This document shows positions 1-6,984 of a stretch of 16,334 bases of DNA, one piece after another. The stretch is from CAG-390 sp045543615 (lineage in GTDB: Bacteria > Bacillota > Clostridia > Oscillospirales > CAG-272), in NCBI GenBank assembly GCA_045543615.1, contig JAZPXL010000034.1:1-16334 (forward strand), in the 5' to 3' direction. Numbering within the stretch: the first letter of the stretch is position 1; each line of letters starts with the position of its first letter. Position numbers and translations under genes: made by a program. Below the pieces are notes generated by a model. It ran no database searches, was not told where the DNA came from, and saw only the letters and a list, made by a program, of their open reading frames with translations.

Positions 1-459
1 CTTGCCGCACTTACCTGTGTTACAACTTTGTTCTTGAAAATTCCATCTCCACTTCAGGGATATATGAATCTTGGGGATGTTTTTGTCCTGCTTGCAGGCT
101 TTACGCTGAATCCTGTCTACGCCTTTATTGCTGCGTCTCTCGGCTCGGCTTTGGCCGACCTGTTTTCAGGCTATCCCATCTACATTCCTGCAACGTTTAT
201 AATCAAGGGACTTATGGCTCTTGTTGCTCATTTCCTCTATAATCGCCTTTCTGCGCGTCTGCCAAAGCTCTCGGTTCTTCTTTCGGCACTTGTGGCAGAG
301 GTACTTATGGTTTTGGGATACTTTATTTTTGAGGGATTTATTTACGATTTCAGGACGGCACTTCTGGGTGTACCGATGAATGCATTGCAGGGACTTGTAT
401 GTCTTCTCATAGGAACTTTATTTACAGACAGATTTTTCAAAATCACGAAGAAAGAATAA
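1..459 (+). CDS. ECF transporter S component, 3' part
   Basis: The reading frame is open from the first base of the window, so the start lies outside; 152 residues are visible. The chain is very hydrophobic, with about five membrane segments. Near its beginning it has a Lys-Ile-Pro stretch followed by GYMNLGDVF, then SALADLFSGYPIYIPATFI and IKG. This layout is typical of the substrate-binding S component of energy-coupling factor (ECF) vitamin transporters, closest in pattern to the riboflavin-type S family (Pfam ECF-ribofla_trS). Such proteins bind a vitamin in the membrane and work with a shared EcfA/A'/T module, which is not in this window. The substrate cannot be told from sequence alone. 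A hairpin terminator follows 7 bases after the stop. Confidence 0.8.
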   Translation, partial: LAALTCVTTLFLKIPSPLQGYMNLGDVFVLLAGFTLNPVYAFIAASLGSALADLFSGYPIYIPATFIIKGLMALVAHFLYNRLSARLPKLSVLLSALVAEVLMVLGYFIFEGFIYDFRTALLGVPMNALQGLVCLLIGTLFTDRFFKITKKE

Positions 460-466
460 GCATAAG

Positions 467-496
467 AAAGCTCTCCTCGAAAGAGGAGAGCTTTTT
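467..496. terminator. Rho-independent terminator between convergent genes
   Basis: A perfect 12-bp stem (467-478 with 483-494) closes on a GAAA tetraloop. On the plus strand it runs into a T stretch ending at 496. It ends the ECF S-component transcript. It also lies just past the stop of the convergent nucleoside kinase, so it may serve both strands, although the T run on the minus strand is poorer. Confidence 0.85.
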
Positions 497-500
497 GCGT

Positions 501-2204
501 TTATTTCTTGTAATATGCGTTGCCGCCGACAAACTCACGGACAAGTGATGTTGGTGGGATCTCATCGTCAACATCGGCTTCGTGGACGAAGTTGAGTATT
601 TTTACTATTGAACGAACAGAGTCATAGCAATCCTCATCCGGCTCAACAGCCGTAAGCAGAGGGAATATATGCTTTTTGAGAACTGCAAGCTCATAGAGAG
701 TTGAGCTGTTGAAGATCACATCGGCGTTCTCTTGGAACGGATATATCCATCTCTCCTCGCCACGTCTTACAGAGCCCCACATTTCGACGGTCTGACCGAC
801 TGACGAATTGCGTGTTTCGTAATCACGGACAATGCGACGGAGAAGTCGCAGATAGCTTGACGGTATGCGATTGTGGTCATCGAGATTCAGCGCAAGCAGA
901 GGGCTTACATAGAGCTTAAAGACAAGGGATGGGTCAAGCTCTTGTGGAAGCAGAACTGGGTTGAGTGCGTGAAGTCCCTCAATAATAATAACTGCATCCC
1001 TCTCAAGCTTGATTTTGTGTCCATTCCAAACTCTCCGTCCGAGAGCAAAGCTGTATGATGGAATTTCAACCTCCTTGCCCTGAAGCAGAGCACAGAGATG
1101 CTCTGCAAAAAGACCAGTGTCGATGGTGTTGATATGCTCAAGGTCAATTCGTCCGTCCTCGCCCGGCAGAACCTTGTCACGGTCGATATAGTAATCGTCA
1201 AGGCTCATAAGGATCGGTCGCTTGCCGTGTACCCTCAGCTGTGTTGCAAGTCGGTTGGCTGAGGTGGTCTTGCCTGAGGAGCTTGGGCCTGCAAGCATAA
1301 CTGCACGAGCACCACGCTCACAGATCATATCTGCGACCTGTGAAAATCGTCTTTCGTGCAACGCCTCGTTGACTCTGATAAGCTCACGGATCTTGCCACC
1401 CTCAACAAGCTCATTGAGGTCAGCTACCGTCTCGCATTCCATAAGCTCGCCCCATCTCTTACCCTCCTTGCATACGGAGAGAAGACGAGGCTTTTCGCTG
1501 AATAGTGAAACAGAGTCGGGATCGTTTTTGTCGGGGAAGATGAAGATAAAGCCGTCCTCGGCAGGAAGAATATCCCACACAGAGAGTGCGCCTGTTGATG
1601 CCATCATCTCGCCGTAATAGTAGTCTGCAAAGTCTCCGTGCTCGTAAATATCAAAGGTCGGAGTCTGCCTGTAAGAGAGAAGACGAGCCTTGTCCTCTCT
1701 GCCTTTGGCGTTGTAAAATGCGATAGCCTCGCTTGTCTTTATTCTGCGACGGTGGATAACAATATCATCTTTTACAATGCTTGCAATCTTTTCTTTCAGC
1801 ACCGTGTGCGAGAAATTATCAACTCCACTCACCTTTATATAAAGTCCTGAGCCGACGGTACAGCTCATTTTTGCCTCAGCTTCGGGCCACAGCTCCTCAA
1901 TAGCAAGGAAGATTACGAACTGTGCAGTTCTTGTATAAGCCTCGACGCCGGCGGCGTCACGATAGCGTAAGAGCGTGACAACGCCACCCGACGCTTCCAT
2001 AGCCTTGCGCTTGGTCTCGCCGTCGGGCGTTGACTCACTTTCTCTTACGGGTATGTAATTCAGCGTGAATATGTCACCTGCAATTTTTGCAACAAGTGGA
2101 TCTGTTGAGAGCTTTCCCGTTATAAAGCCAAGCCTGCGAGCAAGCATAAGCAAAGTTTCGCCCGTCTTTGCGATAATTGGTCTGCCATCAATAATAAGTC
2201 TCAT
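501..2204 (-). CDS. Nucleoside kinase of the uridine kinase family with ThrRS-like N-terminal domains
   Basis: 567 residues from the chosen start. An upstream in-frame codon would add 25 residues, but that stretch lies in the riboswitch leader, and AAGGAGGT (2209-2216) sits 4 bases before the ATG at 2202-2204. Residues 1-60 look like a TGS domain. About 130-175 resemble the second editing-like domain of threonyl-tRNA synthetase, including HRRRIKTSEAIAFY. A P-loop kinase follows, with Walker A GPSSSGKTT at 306-314, then SLDDYYIDRD and IIIEGLHALNP. The kinase half belongs to the uridine kinase/phosphoribulokinase superfamily and should phosphorylate a nucleoside with ATP. The TGS/ThrRS-like plus kinase fusion is a known but poorly characterised family in Clostridia and Bacteroidota, and its true substrate is not established. 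The purine-type leader (2229-2325) hints at a link to purine supply. Confidence 0.87.
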   Translation of the reverse strand: MRLIIDGRPIIAKTGETLLMLARRLGFITGKLSTDPLVAKIAGDIFTLNYIPVRESESTPDGETKRKAMEASGGVVTLLRYRDAAGVEAYTRTAQFVIFLAIEELWPEAEAKMSCTVGSGLYIKVSGVDNFSHTVLKEKIASIVKDDIVIHRRRIKTSEAIAFYNAKGREDKARLLSYRQTPTFDIYEHGDFADYYYGEMMASTGALSVWDILPAEDGFIFIFPDKNDPDSVSLFSEKPRLLSVCKEGKRWGELMECETVADLNELVEGGKIRELIRVNEALHERRFSQVADMICERGARAVMLAGPSSSGKTTSANRLATQLRVHGKRPILMSLDDYYIDRDKVLPGEDGRIDLEHINTIDTGLFAEHLCALLQGKEVEIPSYSFALGRRVWNGHKIKLERDAVIIIEGLHALNPVLLPQELDPSLVFKLYVSPLLALNLDDHNRIPSSYLRLLRRIVRDYETRNSSVGQTVEMWGSVRRGEERWIYPFQENADVIFNSSTLYELAVLKKHIFPLLTAVEPDEDCYDSVRSIVKILNFVHEADVDDEIPPTSLVREFVGGNAYYKK

Positions 2205-2217
2205 TTTTACCTCCTTT

Positions 2218-2256
2218 GAGTAGGTAACAAAAAGAAAACAAAAAGGTTGCCTACTC
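2218..2256 (-). promoter_or_regulatory. Alternative stem next to the ribosome site
   Basis: GAGTAGGCAAC (2256-2246 on the minus strand) can also pair with GTTACCTACTC (2228-2218), giving ten pairs and one C-A mismatch around a T-rich loop. This stem uses the same strand as the terminator and ends directly at the AAGGAGGT site. It could form once the aptamer keeps the terminator's 5' strand occupied, or it could tune translation. It is a pairing prediction made by eye. Confidence 0.5.
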
Positions 2257-2277
2257 CAAATAATCGGGTAGTCAACC
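2229..2277 (-). terminator. Riboswitch-controlled terminator
   Basis: On the minus strand, GGTTGACTAC (2277-2268) can pair with GTAGGCAACC (2254-2245), giving 9 of 10 pairs with one A-G mismatch. CC/GG can extend the stem inward. Immediately after comes a run of T broken only by one G and one C (2244-2229). The 5' strand of this stem is also the 3' half of aptamer helix P3, junction J3/1 and helix P1. Terminator and folded aptamer are therefore mutually exclusive, and ligand binding should allow read-through. Confidence 0.78.
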
Positions 2278-2325
2278 ATTCTCGGCGGTTAGTAGAAACG
2301 CTTGCCCGGATCGCAAGCATATACC
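2267..2325 (-). promoter_or_regulatory. Purine riboswitch aptamer, guanine-type
   Basis: The leader reads as a purine aptamer on the minus strand. P1 is GGTA/TACC (2325-2322 with 2270-2267). J1/2 is TAT. P2 is GCTTGC/GCAAGC (2318-2313 with 2305-2300), closing a 7-base loop GATCCGG. J2/3 is GTTTCTAC. P3 is six pairs (2291-2286 with 2278-2273), closing a 7-base loop CCGAGAA. J3/1 is GAC followed by TA. The two 7-base loops keep the GG/CC kissing contact, and the conserved UUUCUAC core is intact. The base matching position 74 of the B. subtilis xpt aptamer is C, which in this class specifies guanine or hypoxanthine, where U would specify adenine. Oddities are a P1 of only 4 pairs, P2 one pair shorter than xpt, and TAT in J1/2 where TAA is usual. 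Confidence 0.83.
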
Positions 2326-2337
2326 TTTCTTAAACCT

Positions 2338-2366
2338 ATAATAGCATATTTTTTACTATCTGTCAA
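2338..2366 (-). promoter_or_regulatory. Sigma-A promoter of the riboswitch and nucleoside kinase transcript
   Basis: On the minus strand, TTGACA (2366-2361), a 17-base spacer and TATTAT (2343-2338). The expected start is near 2331, about six bases before aptamer helix P1, so the whole aptamer is in the leader RNA. Confidence 0.85.
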
Positions 2367-2402
2367 CATTTTTTTGCAAGTGGCAGAAGTTTTTATTTGC
2401 TA

Positions 2403-2431
2403 TTGACCTTTTGCTTTCCGTGTGGTATTAT
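2403..2431 (+). promoter_or_regulatory. Sigma-A promoter of the GNAT-msrC operon
   Basis: TTGACC (2403-2408), a 17-base spacer and TATTAT (2426-2431) lie divergent to the kinase promoter, with the two -35 boxes 36 bases apart. The expected start is near 2438, about 25 bases before the GNAT start codon. Confidence 0.8.
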
Positions 2432-2463
2432 ATAAGTAATATTTTTTGAATGGTGGTTATTTT

Positions 2464-2886
2464 ATGGAAATTAAAAGATATATCAGAGAGTTACCCCCCG
2501 AGGCTATGGAAATTAGAGTCACTGTTTTTGTTGAGGAGCAGGGATTTTATGATGAATTTGATGAGATCGATGCAATTTCAACTCATTTTGTGATGTTTGA
2601 TGATGACGGCTCACCCGTCGCAACCTGCAGAGTTTTTGAAAAAGACATACCCGGTGAATACTACCTTGGCAGACTTGCAGTTGTGAAGTCGCATCGTGGA
2701 CAGGGCAGAGGAGCGATGATCGTTGCGGAGGCTGAAAATTATCTGAGAGAGCTTGGTGCTTCATCTCTTGCTCTGCATTCACAGTGCACAGCCGAGGGCT
2801 TTTATCTCAAATGCGGCTACGTTCCCTTTGGTGATGTTGAGGACGAGCAGGGATGCCCTCACATTTGGATGAAAAAGGTATTTTGA
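2464..2886 (+). CDS. GNAT-family N-acetyltransferase, ElaA/YjcF-like
   Basis: 140 residues from the ATG at 2464, with a weak GGTGG about 8 bases upstream. A TTG 18 bases earlier is in frame but would leave almost no leader. The chain opens with MEIKRYIRELPPEAMEIR and has VFVEEQGF, a pattern shared with ElaA and YjcF proteins. It then has GRLAVV followed by the acetyl-CoA loop RGQGRG at 78-83 and ends with QCTAEGFYLKCGY. GNAT proteins move an acetyl group from acetyl-CoA to an amine; the substrate is unknown. The gene is followed after 10 bases by msrC and is surely cotranscribed with it. Confidence 0.82.
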   Translation: MEIKRYIRELPPEAMEIRVTVFVEEQGFYDEFDEIDAISTHFVMFDDDGSPVATCRVFEKDIPGEYYLGRLAVVKSHRGQGRGAMIVAEAENYLRELGASSLALHSQCTAEGFYLKCGYVPFGDVEDEQGCPHIWMKKVF

Positions 2887-2896
2887 GGGTGTGAAG

Positions 2897-3355
2897 ATGG
2901 CGCATTTTGAAACTGATTATGATGAGCTTTGCTGCTCCCTTGAGGCTATGATAGATGGCGTGCCACACAAAACAGCAAATCTTGCAAACGCATCGGCACT
3001 TATTTTTGACACTCTCCTTGACATAAATTGGGCAGGCTTCTATCTTTTTGAGGATGGGCGTCTCGTTCTCGGCCCATTTCAAGGCAAGCCTGCGTGCACC
3101 GAAATAGCTGTGGGACGTGGAGTTTGCGGAGCGAGCGTAGAAAGAAGAGAGGCTATTGTTGTCTATGATGTTCACAAGTTTACCGACCATATAGCCTGTG
3201 ATTCTGCATCAAACAGCGAGATAGTTATTCCACTTTTCAAGGACGGCGAGATCGTAGGCGTGCTTGATATTGACAGCCCCTCTGTCGGAAGATTTGACGA
3301 GAGCGATCTTTACGGGCTTTTGCGTGTCGGAAAGATCGTTGAAGCTGTATTTTGA
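2897..3355 (+). CDS. msrC: Free methionine-(R)-sulfoxide reductase (GAF-domain type)
   Basis: 152 residues from the ATG at 2897. GAGGG at 2885-2889 gives a 7-base spacing, preferred over the GTG at 2891. The protein is one GAF domain that reduces free methionine-R-sulfoxide with thioredoxin-type electrons, repairing oxidised amino acid in the cytoplasm. The three active-site cysteines of the E. coli enzyme (84, 94, 118) match C67, C77 and C101 here with identical spacing of 10 and 24 residues. They lie in GKPACTEI, GRGVCG and HIACD. LDIDSP near the end is also typical. It is the second gene of an operon with the GNAT protein. Its place beside oxygen-defence genes on the other strand fits oxidative repair. 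Confidence 0.92.
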   Translation: MAHFETDYDELCCSLEAMIDGVPHKTANLANASALIFDTLLDINWAGFYLFEDGRLVLGPFQGKPACTEIAVGRGVCGASVERREAIVVYDVHKFTDHIACDSASNSEIVIPLFKDGEIVGVLDIDSPSVGRFDESDLYGLLRVGKIVEAVF

Positions 3356-3365
3356 TAATAAAATC

Positions 3366-3396
3366 AAAAGCTCGCCGAGCACTCGGCGAGCTTTTT
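3366..3396. terminator. Bidirectional terminator between msrC and rubredoxin
   Basis: A GC-rich stem of about 13 pairs, AAAAGCTCGCCGAG (3366-3379) against its complement (3382-3395), is followed by T residues on the plus strand. On the minus strand the stem leads into TTTTGATTTTATT. It ends both the GNAT-msrC operon and the convergent flavodiiron-dfx-rubredoxin operon. Confidence 0.88.
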
Positions 3397-3414
3397 GTTT
3401 TGACTATTTTGGTA

Positions 3415-3576
3415 TTATTCAGCCTCGCTGAAGTTTTCCTTGCCAACTCCGCAGAGAGGGCACTCGAAATCCTCGGGAAGATCCTCAAACTTTGTGCCGG
3501 GAGCTATGCCGTTATCGGGATCGCCAACAGCCTCGTCATATTCATAGCCACAAACTTCGCATACGTATTTCTTCAT
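3415..3576 (-). CDS. Rubredoxin
   Basis: A short gene of 53 residues starting MKKYVCEVCGYEYDEA and containing CPLCGVGK near the end. The two CxxCG motifs (C6, C9, C39, C42) are the four cysteine ligands of a single iron. The chain has the usual length of anaerobe rubredoxins, with DPDNGIAPGTKFEDLPEDF between the metal loops. AAGGAGA (3590-3584) sits 7 bases before the ATG. It is the last gene of the flavodiiron-dfx operon, 47 bases after dfx. Rubredoxin is the usual electron donor for superoxide reductase, so it most likely feeds the desulfoferrodoxin upstream. The flavodiiron protein already has a rubredoxin domain of its own. Confidence 0.95.
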   Translation of the reverse strand: MKKYVCEVCGYEYDEAVGDPDNGIAPGTKFEDLPEDFECPLCGVGKENFSEAE

Positions 3577-3623
3577 TTCAGTTTCTCCTTAATTAGTATG
3601 TAGTAAATTAATGTTTTTGCCGA

Positions 3624-4004
3624 TTAAATATCAGCCTTCCACAAGCCGTGGAGATTGCAGTAAGCGTAAACTGCTACGGGCTCTTCATCACAGAGAGCGA
3701 ATCTGACAGTGGGAGCTGCGCCTACCTCAAGGCACTTTCTCTGTCCGCCTTTGTTTGTCTGGAGATATACCCAAGCGATATGATGCTCCTCTGCCATAGG
3801 ATGAGCTATTGAGCCGATTGAGACGGAAACGATTCCGTTTTCAACCTCAACTACGGGGATGTGCTTTTCGTGGCTTGCCTCAACGACACCGGCCTCAAGC
3901 TTAGTCATTTTCTTGCCACAGCACATAAGTGGTACGCCTGCATTCTTTACAAGGCCTACGATATTTCCACAATGCTCACAGATGTAAAATTTGTTCTCAC
4001 ACAT
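3624..4004 (-). CDS. dfx: Desulfoferrodoxin (superoxide reductase)
   Basis: 126 residues, the normal length for the two-iron form. Residues 1-35 form the desulforedoxin-like domain with ligands C9, C12, C28 and C29. The catalytic domain follows: E46-K47-H48 in HEKHIPVVEV, H68, H74/H75 in EEHHIAWVYL, and C116/H119 in YCNLHGLW. These are the square-pyramidal Fe(His)4(Cys) site ligands and the conserved Glu-Lys pair of Desulfovibrio enzymes. It reduces superoxide to hydrogen peroxide in the cytoplasm using rubredoxin electrons and makes no oxygen. CCTCC (4014-4018, plus strand) places a strong ribosome site 9 bases before the ATG. It lies between the flavodiiron gene and rubredoxin in one operon. 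Confidence 0.95.
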   Translation of the reverse strand: MCENKFYICEHCGNIVGLVKNAGVPLMCCGKKMTKLEAGVVEASHEKHIPVVEVENGIVSVSIGSIAHPMAEEHHIAWVYLQTNKGGQRKCLEVGAAPTVRFALCDEEPVAVYAYCNLHGLWKADI

Positions 4005-4060
4005 TTTTTGTTTCCTCCGAAAATTTGATTTTAGTTATTTATATGATTTTAAGAGTTGCG

Positions 4061-5854
4061 TTAGTTTTCTATTGGTTCAAAGTCAGCAGCACCGTGCTTG
4101 CACAGTGGGCAAACGATGTCATCGGGGAGCTCGTCTCCCTCATAAATCCATCCACAGACCTTGCATACAAAGCCTCTCTTGCCATCAGTTTCAGGCTTTG
4201 GCTTTACATTGTTTTGATAGTAGGTATATGTCATTGTTTCCTTGTCGGAGATAACTCTCGCCTCAGTTACAGAGCAAATGAACATTCCGTGTGTGTCAAG
4301 GTCAACATACTGCTCAACCTTAAGCGACATAAACGAATTGATGTATCTTGGCAGGAACACAAGTCCGTTGTCGGAGCGAAGGGGTGAGCAGTCGGCAAAC
4401 TTGTCAACTGTGCGACCGCTTCTAAATCCAAATGCCTCAAATACTGCAAATGGTGCATCTGTTGTAAGGCAGTTGATATTCATTATTCCTGTTTGCTTGA
4501 TTATGTGGTGGGAGTAGTTCTCCTTGCTTATTGTAACGGCAATTCTGTTGGGAGTATTCGTTACCTGAGTAACTGTGTTTACGATAAGTCCGTTGTCCTT
4601 CTTGCCGTCATTTGACGTAATGACATAGAGACCGTAGCCGATATTGAAGAGAGCGTTAAGATCGTTCTTGTTAGCCGTTGCATCCTCACGGGCAAGGTAT
4701 TCCCGGCAAAGCTCGTTTGCGAGGGATGAGAGCTGTGCCGAACTATCATCATTTAGCGAGGAGAGGATCTTTACCGTTGTGTCGGTAAAGGAGATATTTC
4801 GGCTCTTTTCAAACATTCCTCTCATAACCTTTGCAGCGAGAGGAGCCCAGCTTCCGTTTTCGATGAGAGCAACTGTTCTGTTTGAGAAATTGCGCTCTGT
4901 CAGGTGGTCGATGAACTCTCGCATAAATGGGAAGATGTCAGCGTTGTAGGTTGTGGTAGCAAGCACGAGCTTGCTGTATCTGAACGCATCAGCCACGGCC
5001 GCCGCCATATCGCATCTTGCAAGGTCATAGACCTTAACGGCGGGGCAGTTGTTTGCCTTGAGCATTTCTGCAAGCGAGAGGGCAGCTTTCTTTGTGTTGC
5101 CGTAAACCGATGTGTATGCAACTACGATGCCGTCCTCCTCAGGAGTGTAGCTTGACCAGGTGTCATAGAGCGAGAGATAATAGCCGAGATTTTCCGTGAG
5201 CACGGGACCGTGGAGGGGGCAGATGATGGAGATGTCAAGCGTAGCTGCCTTCTTAAGCAGAGCTTGCACCTGTGCGCCGTATTTGCCAACGATACCGATA
5301 TAGTAACGGCGAGCCTCGTCAGCCCACGGCTCGTTTGCATCCATCGCACCGAATTTTCCGAATCCGTCTGCAGAGAAGAGCACACGGTCTGTGCTGTCAT
5401 AGGTCACGATTACCTCTGGCCAATGCACCATAGGTGCTGTGACGAATGACAGGACGTGTCGTCCGAGGGTGAGGGTGTCGCCCTCACCGACAACGATTCT
5501 ACGATCTGCAAAATCAGTTCCAAAGAAGTTCTTCATCATCGCAAATGCCTTGGCAGACGAAACAACTGTTGCCTCGGGATATGCACGAAGGAAGTTGTGG
5601 ATATTTGCTGAATGGTCGGGCTCCATATGCTGAACTACGAGATAGTCGGGCTTTCTCTCACCGAGAGCTTCTGCGATGTTGTCGAGCCATTCGTGTGTGA
5701 AGTTTGCGTCAACAGTGTCCATAATTGCAATCTTTTCGTCAACAATTGCATAGGAGTTGTAGCACATTCCGTTCGGCACAACATACTGACCCTCAAAAAG
5801 ATCAACTCGTCTGTCGTTTACGCCGATGTATTTGATATCGTTTGTTACGAACAT
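4061..5854 (-). CDS. Four-domain flavodiiron protein with fused flavin reductase and rubredoxin
   Basis: 597 residues against about 400 for a core flavodiiron protein. Domains in order: (1) metallo-beta-lactamase-like diiron domain, about 1-240, with ligands H76, E78, D80, H81, H144, D163 and H215 all present; (2) flavodoxin, about 243-385, with the FMN loop TSVYGNTKKAA; (3) flavin reductase-like domain, about 397-545; (4) rubredoxin, 560-597, with CKVCG and CPLCK (C564, C567, C582, C585). The core reduces oxygen to water or nitric oxide to N2O. The two added domains match Hrb, which in Moorella is a separate NADH-oxidising flavin reductase-rubredoxin encoded beside FprA. Here the electron path from NAD(P)H to the diiron site appears to be in one chain. 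AGAGGA lies 6 bases before the ATG. It is the first gene of the operon with dfx and rubredoxin. Confidence 0.93.
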   Translation of the reverse strand: MFVTNDIKYIGVNDRRVDLFEGQYVVPNGMCYNSYAIVDEKIAIMDTVDANFTHEWLDNIAEALGERKPDYLVVQHMEPDHSANIHNFLRAYPEATVVSSAKAFAMMKNFFGTDFADRRIVVGEGDTLTLGRHVLSFVTAPMVHWPEVIVTYDSTDRVLFSADGFGKFGAMDANEPWADEARRYYIGIVGKYGAQVQALLKKAATLDISIICPLHGPVLTENLGYYLSLYDTWSSYTPEEDGIVVAYTSVYGNTKKAALSLAEMLKANNCPAVKVYDLARCDMAAAVADAFRYSKLVLATTTYNADIFPFMREFIDHLTERNFSNRTVALIENGSWAPLAAKVMRGMFEKSRNISFTDTTVKILSSLNDDSSAQLSSLANELCREYLAREDATANKNDLNALFNIGYGLYVITSNDGKKDNGLIVNTVTQVTNTPNRIAVTISKENYSHHIIKQTGIMNINCLTTDAPFAVFEAFGFRSGRTVDKFADCSPLRSDNGLVFLPRYINSFMSLKVEQYVDLDTHGMFICSVTEARVISDKETMTYTYYQNNVKPKPETDGKRGFVCKVCGWIYEGDELPDDIVCPLCKHGAADFEPIEN

Positions 5855-5892
5855 TTTATTCCTCTTTCGTATTCTCTTGTATTTATAATGCT

Positions 5893-5921
5893 ATTATATC
5901 ACTGATTTTTTAATTTTTCAA
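5893..5921 (-). promoter_or_regulatory. Sigma-A promoter of the flavodiiron operon
   Basis: On the minus strand, TTGAAA (5921-5916), a 17-base spacer and a perfect TATAAT (5898-5893). The expected start is near 5886, about 32 bases before the flavodiiron ATG. I see no strong terminator between ldhA and this promoter, so some transcripts may also come from ldhA. Confidence 0.82.
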
Positions 5922-5938
5922 CTGTTTCTTGTCAAATA

Positions 5939-6973
5939 TTAAAAGCATTTACCACTTCTGCAGTCCTCGGCAGAGCCACCACGGAAGCAAAGCTCATTGG
6001 GGCAAGTTCCGTTTTCCACAAAGCCAACGATATTGCTTATCGTTGTTTCAGCTATCTTGTCGAGAGCTTCCTCCGTAAGAAACGCCTGGTGGGAGGTTAC
6101 TATAACATTTGGCATCGAGATGAGTCTTGCAAGCGTGTCATCCTCCATAATGTGTCCCGAATTGTCTTCAAAGAAGAGGTCGCTTTCCTCCTCGTATACG
6201 TCAAGGCACGCAGCACCCACACGGCGTGAGCGTATTGCAGCGAGAAGTGCATCTGCATCAACGAGAGCACCTCTTGAGGTGTTTACGATGATTATGCCCT
6301 TTTTGCACTTTTCAAGTGCCTCCCCGTCGATGATGTGATAGGTATCATCGGTCAGAGGACAATGGAGCGAGATGATGTCGCTTTCCGAAAGAAGTGTATC
6401 AAGTGGGGCGTATTTTACACGGTCGCCGTCCTCAATTGAGTAATTCGGATATGGGTCAAAGGCGAGCACCTTCATTCCAAAGCCACGGCAGATGTCGATA
6501 AATACTCTGCCAATTCTTCCAGTACCGATAACACCGACCGTCTTTCCGTAGAGGTCAAAGCCTGTCAGACCTGATAGGCTGAAGTTGAAGTCACGGGAGC
6601 GTATATACGCCTTGTGAATACGCCTGATTGACGTCAAAAGCAGAGCCATCGTGTGCTCGGCAACTGCGTACGGTGAGTATGCAGGCACACGCAGGACGTG
6701 CAGCTTGCCGAATGCGTATTTAATATCAACATTGTTGAAGCCTGCGCAACGGAGCGCAAGAATTTTTATATTCATATCTACAAGGCGATCTATAACCTCG
6801 GCGTTTATATTGTCATTTACGAACACGCACACAGCGTCAAAGCCTCTTGCAAGCTCTGCTGTGTCAGCCGTCAGCTTCGTTTCAAAAAATTTTATTTCGA
6901 CAGAATGTAGTCCCCCGTGTTTTTCAAATGAAGGTCTGTCGTATGGTTTTGCATCAAAAAAAGCAATTTTCAT
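5939..6973 (-). CDS. ldhA: D-lactate dehydrogenase, LdhA-type
   Basis: 344 residues. The match to E. coli-type fermentative D-lactate dehydrogenase is close along the whole chain: LRCAGFNNVD (75-83), RVPAYSPYAVAEH, FSLSGLTGFDLYGKT, the NAD loop GVIGTGRIG (147-155), DPYPNY, NTSRGALVD with catalytic R234, DVYEEESDLFFED with E263, and SHQAFLTEEAL with acid-base H295. It reduces pyruvate to D-lactate with NADH, recycling NAD in fermentation. AAGGAGGT lies about 4 bases before the ATG. The C-terminus extends beyond CPNEL, where E. coli LdhA ends, with a tail holding three cysteines (C329, C338, C343). It is divergent from a Crp/Fnr regulator and shares a palindromic site with it. Confidence 0.92.
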   Translation of the reverse strand: MKIAFFDAKPYDRPSFEKHGGLHSVEIKFFETKLTADTAELARGFDAVCVFVNDNINAEVIDRLVDMNIKILALRCAGFNNVDIKYAFGKLHVLRVPAYSPYAVAEHTMALLLTSIRRIHKAYIRSRDFNFSLSGLTGFDLYGKTVGVIGTGRIGRVFIDICRGFGMKVLAFDPYPNYSIEDGDRVKYAPLDTLLSESDIISLHCPLTDDTYHIIDGEALEKCKKGIIIVNTSRGALVDADALLAAIRSRRVGAACLDVYEEESDLFFEDNSGHIMEDDTLARLISMPNVIVTSHQAFLTEEALDKIAETTISNIVGFVENGTCPNELCFRGGSAEDCRSGKCF

Positions 6974-6984
6974 TTCTTACCTCC

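Noticed and set aside
2205..2279. A 25-residue N-terminal extension of the nucleoside kinase
   Set aside because: It would be encoded by the terminator and riboswitch leader, and the AAGGAGGT site clearly selects the ATG at 2202-2204.
5916..5940. Crp/Fnr operator upstream of the flavodiiron promoter
   Set aside because: TTGACA and TTGAAA here are in direct, not inverted, orientation; only a GTTGAAA half-match to the palindrome exists, and it overlaps the -35.
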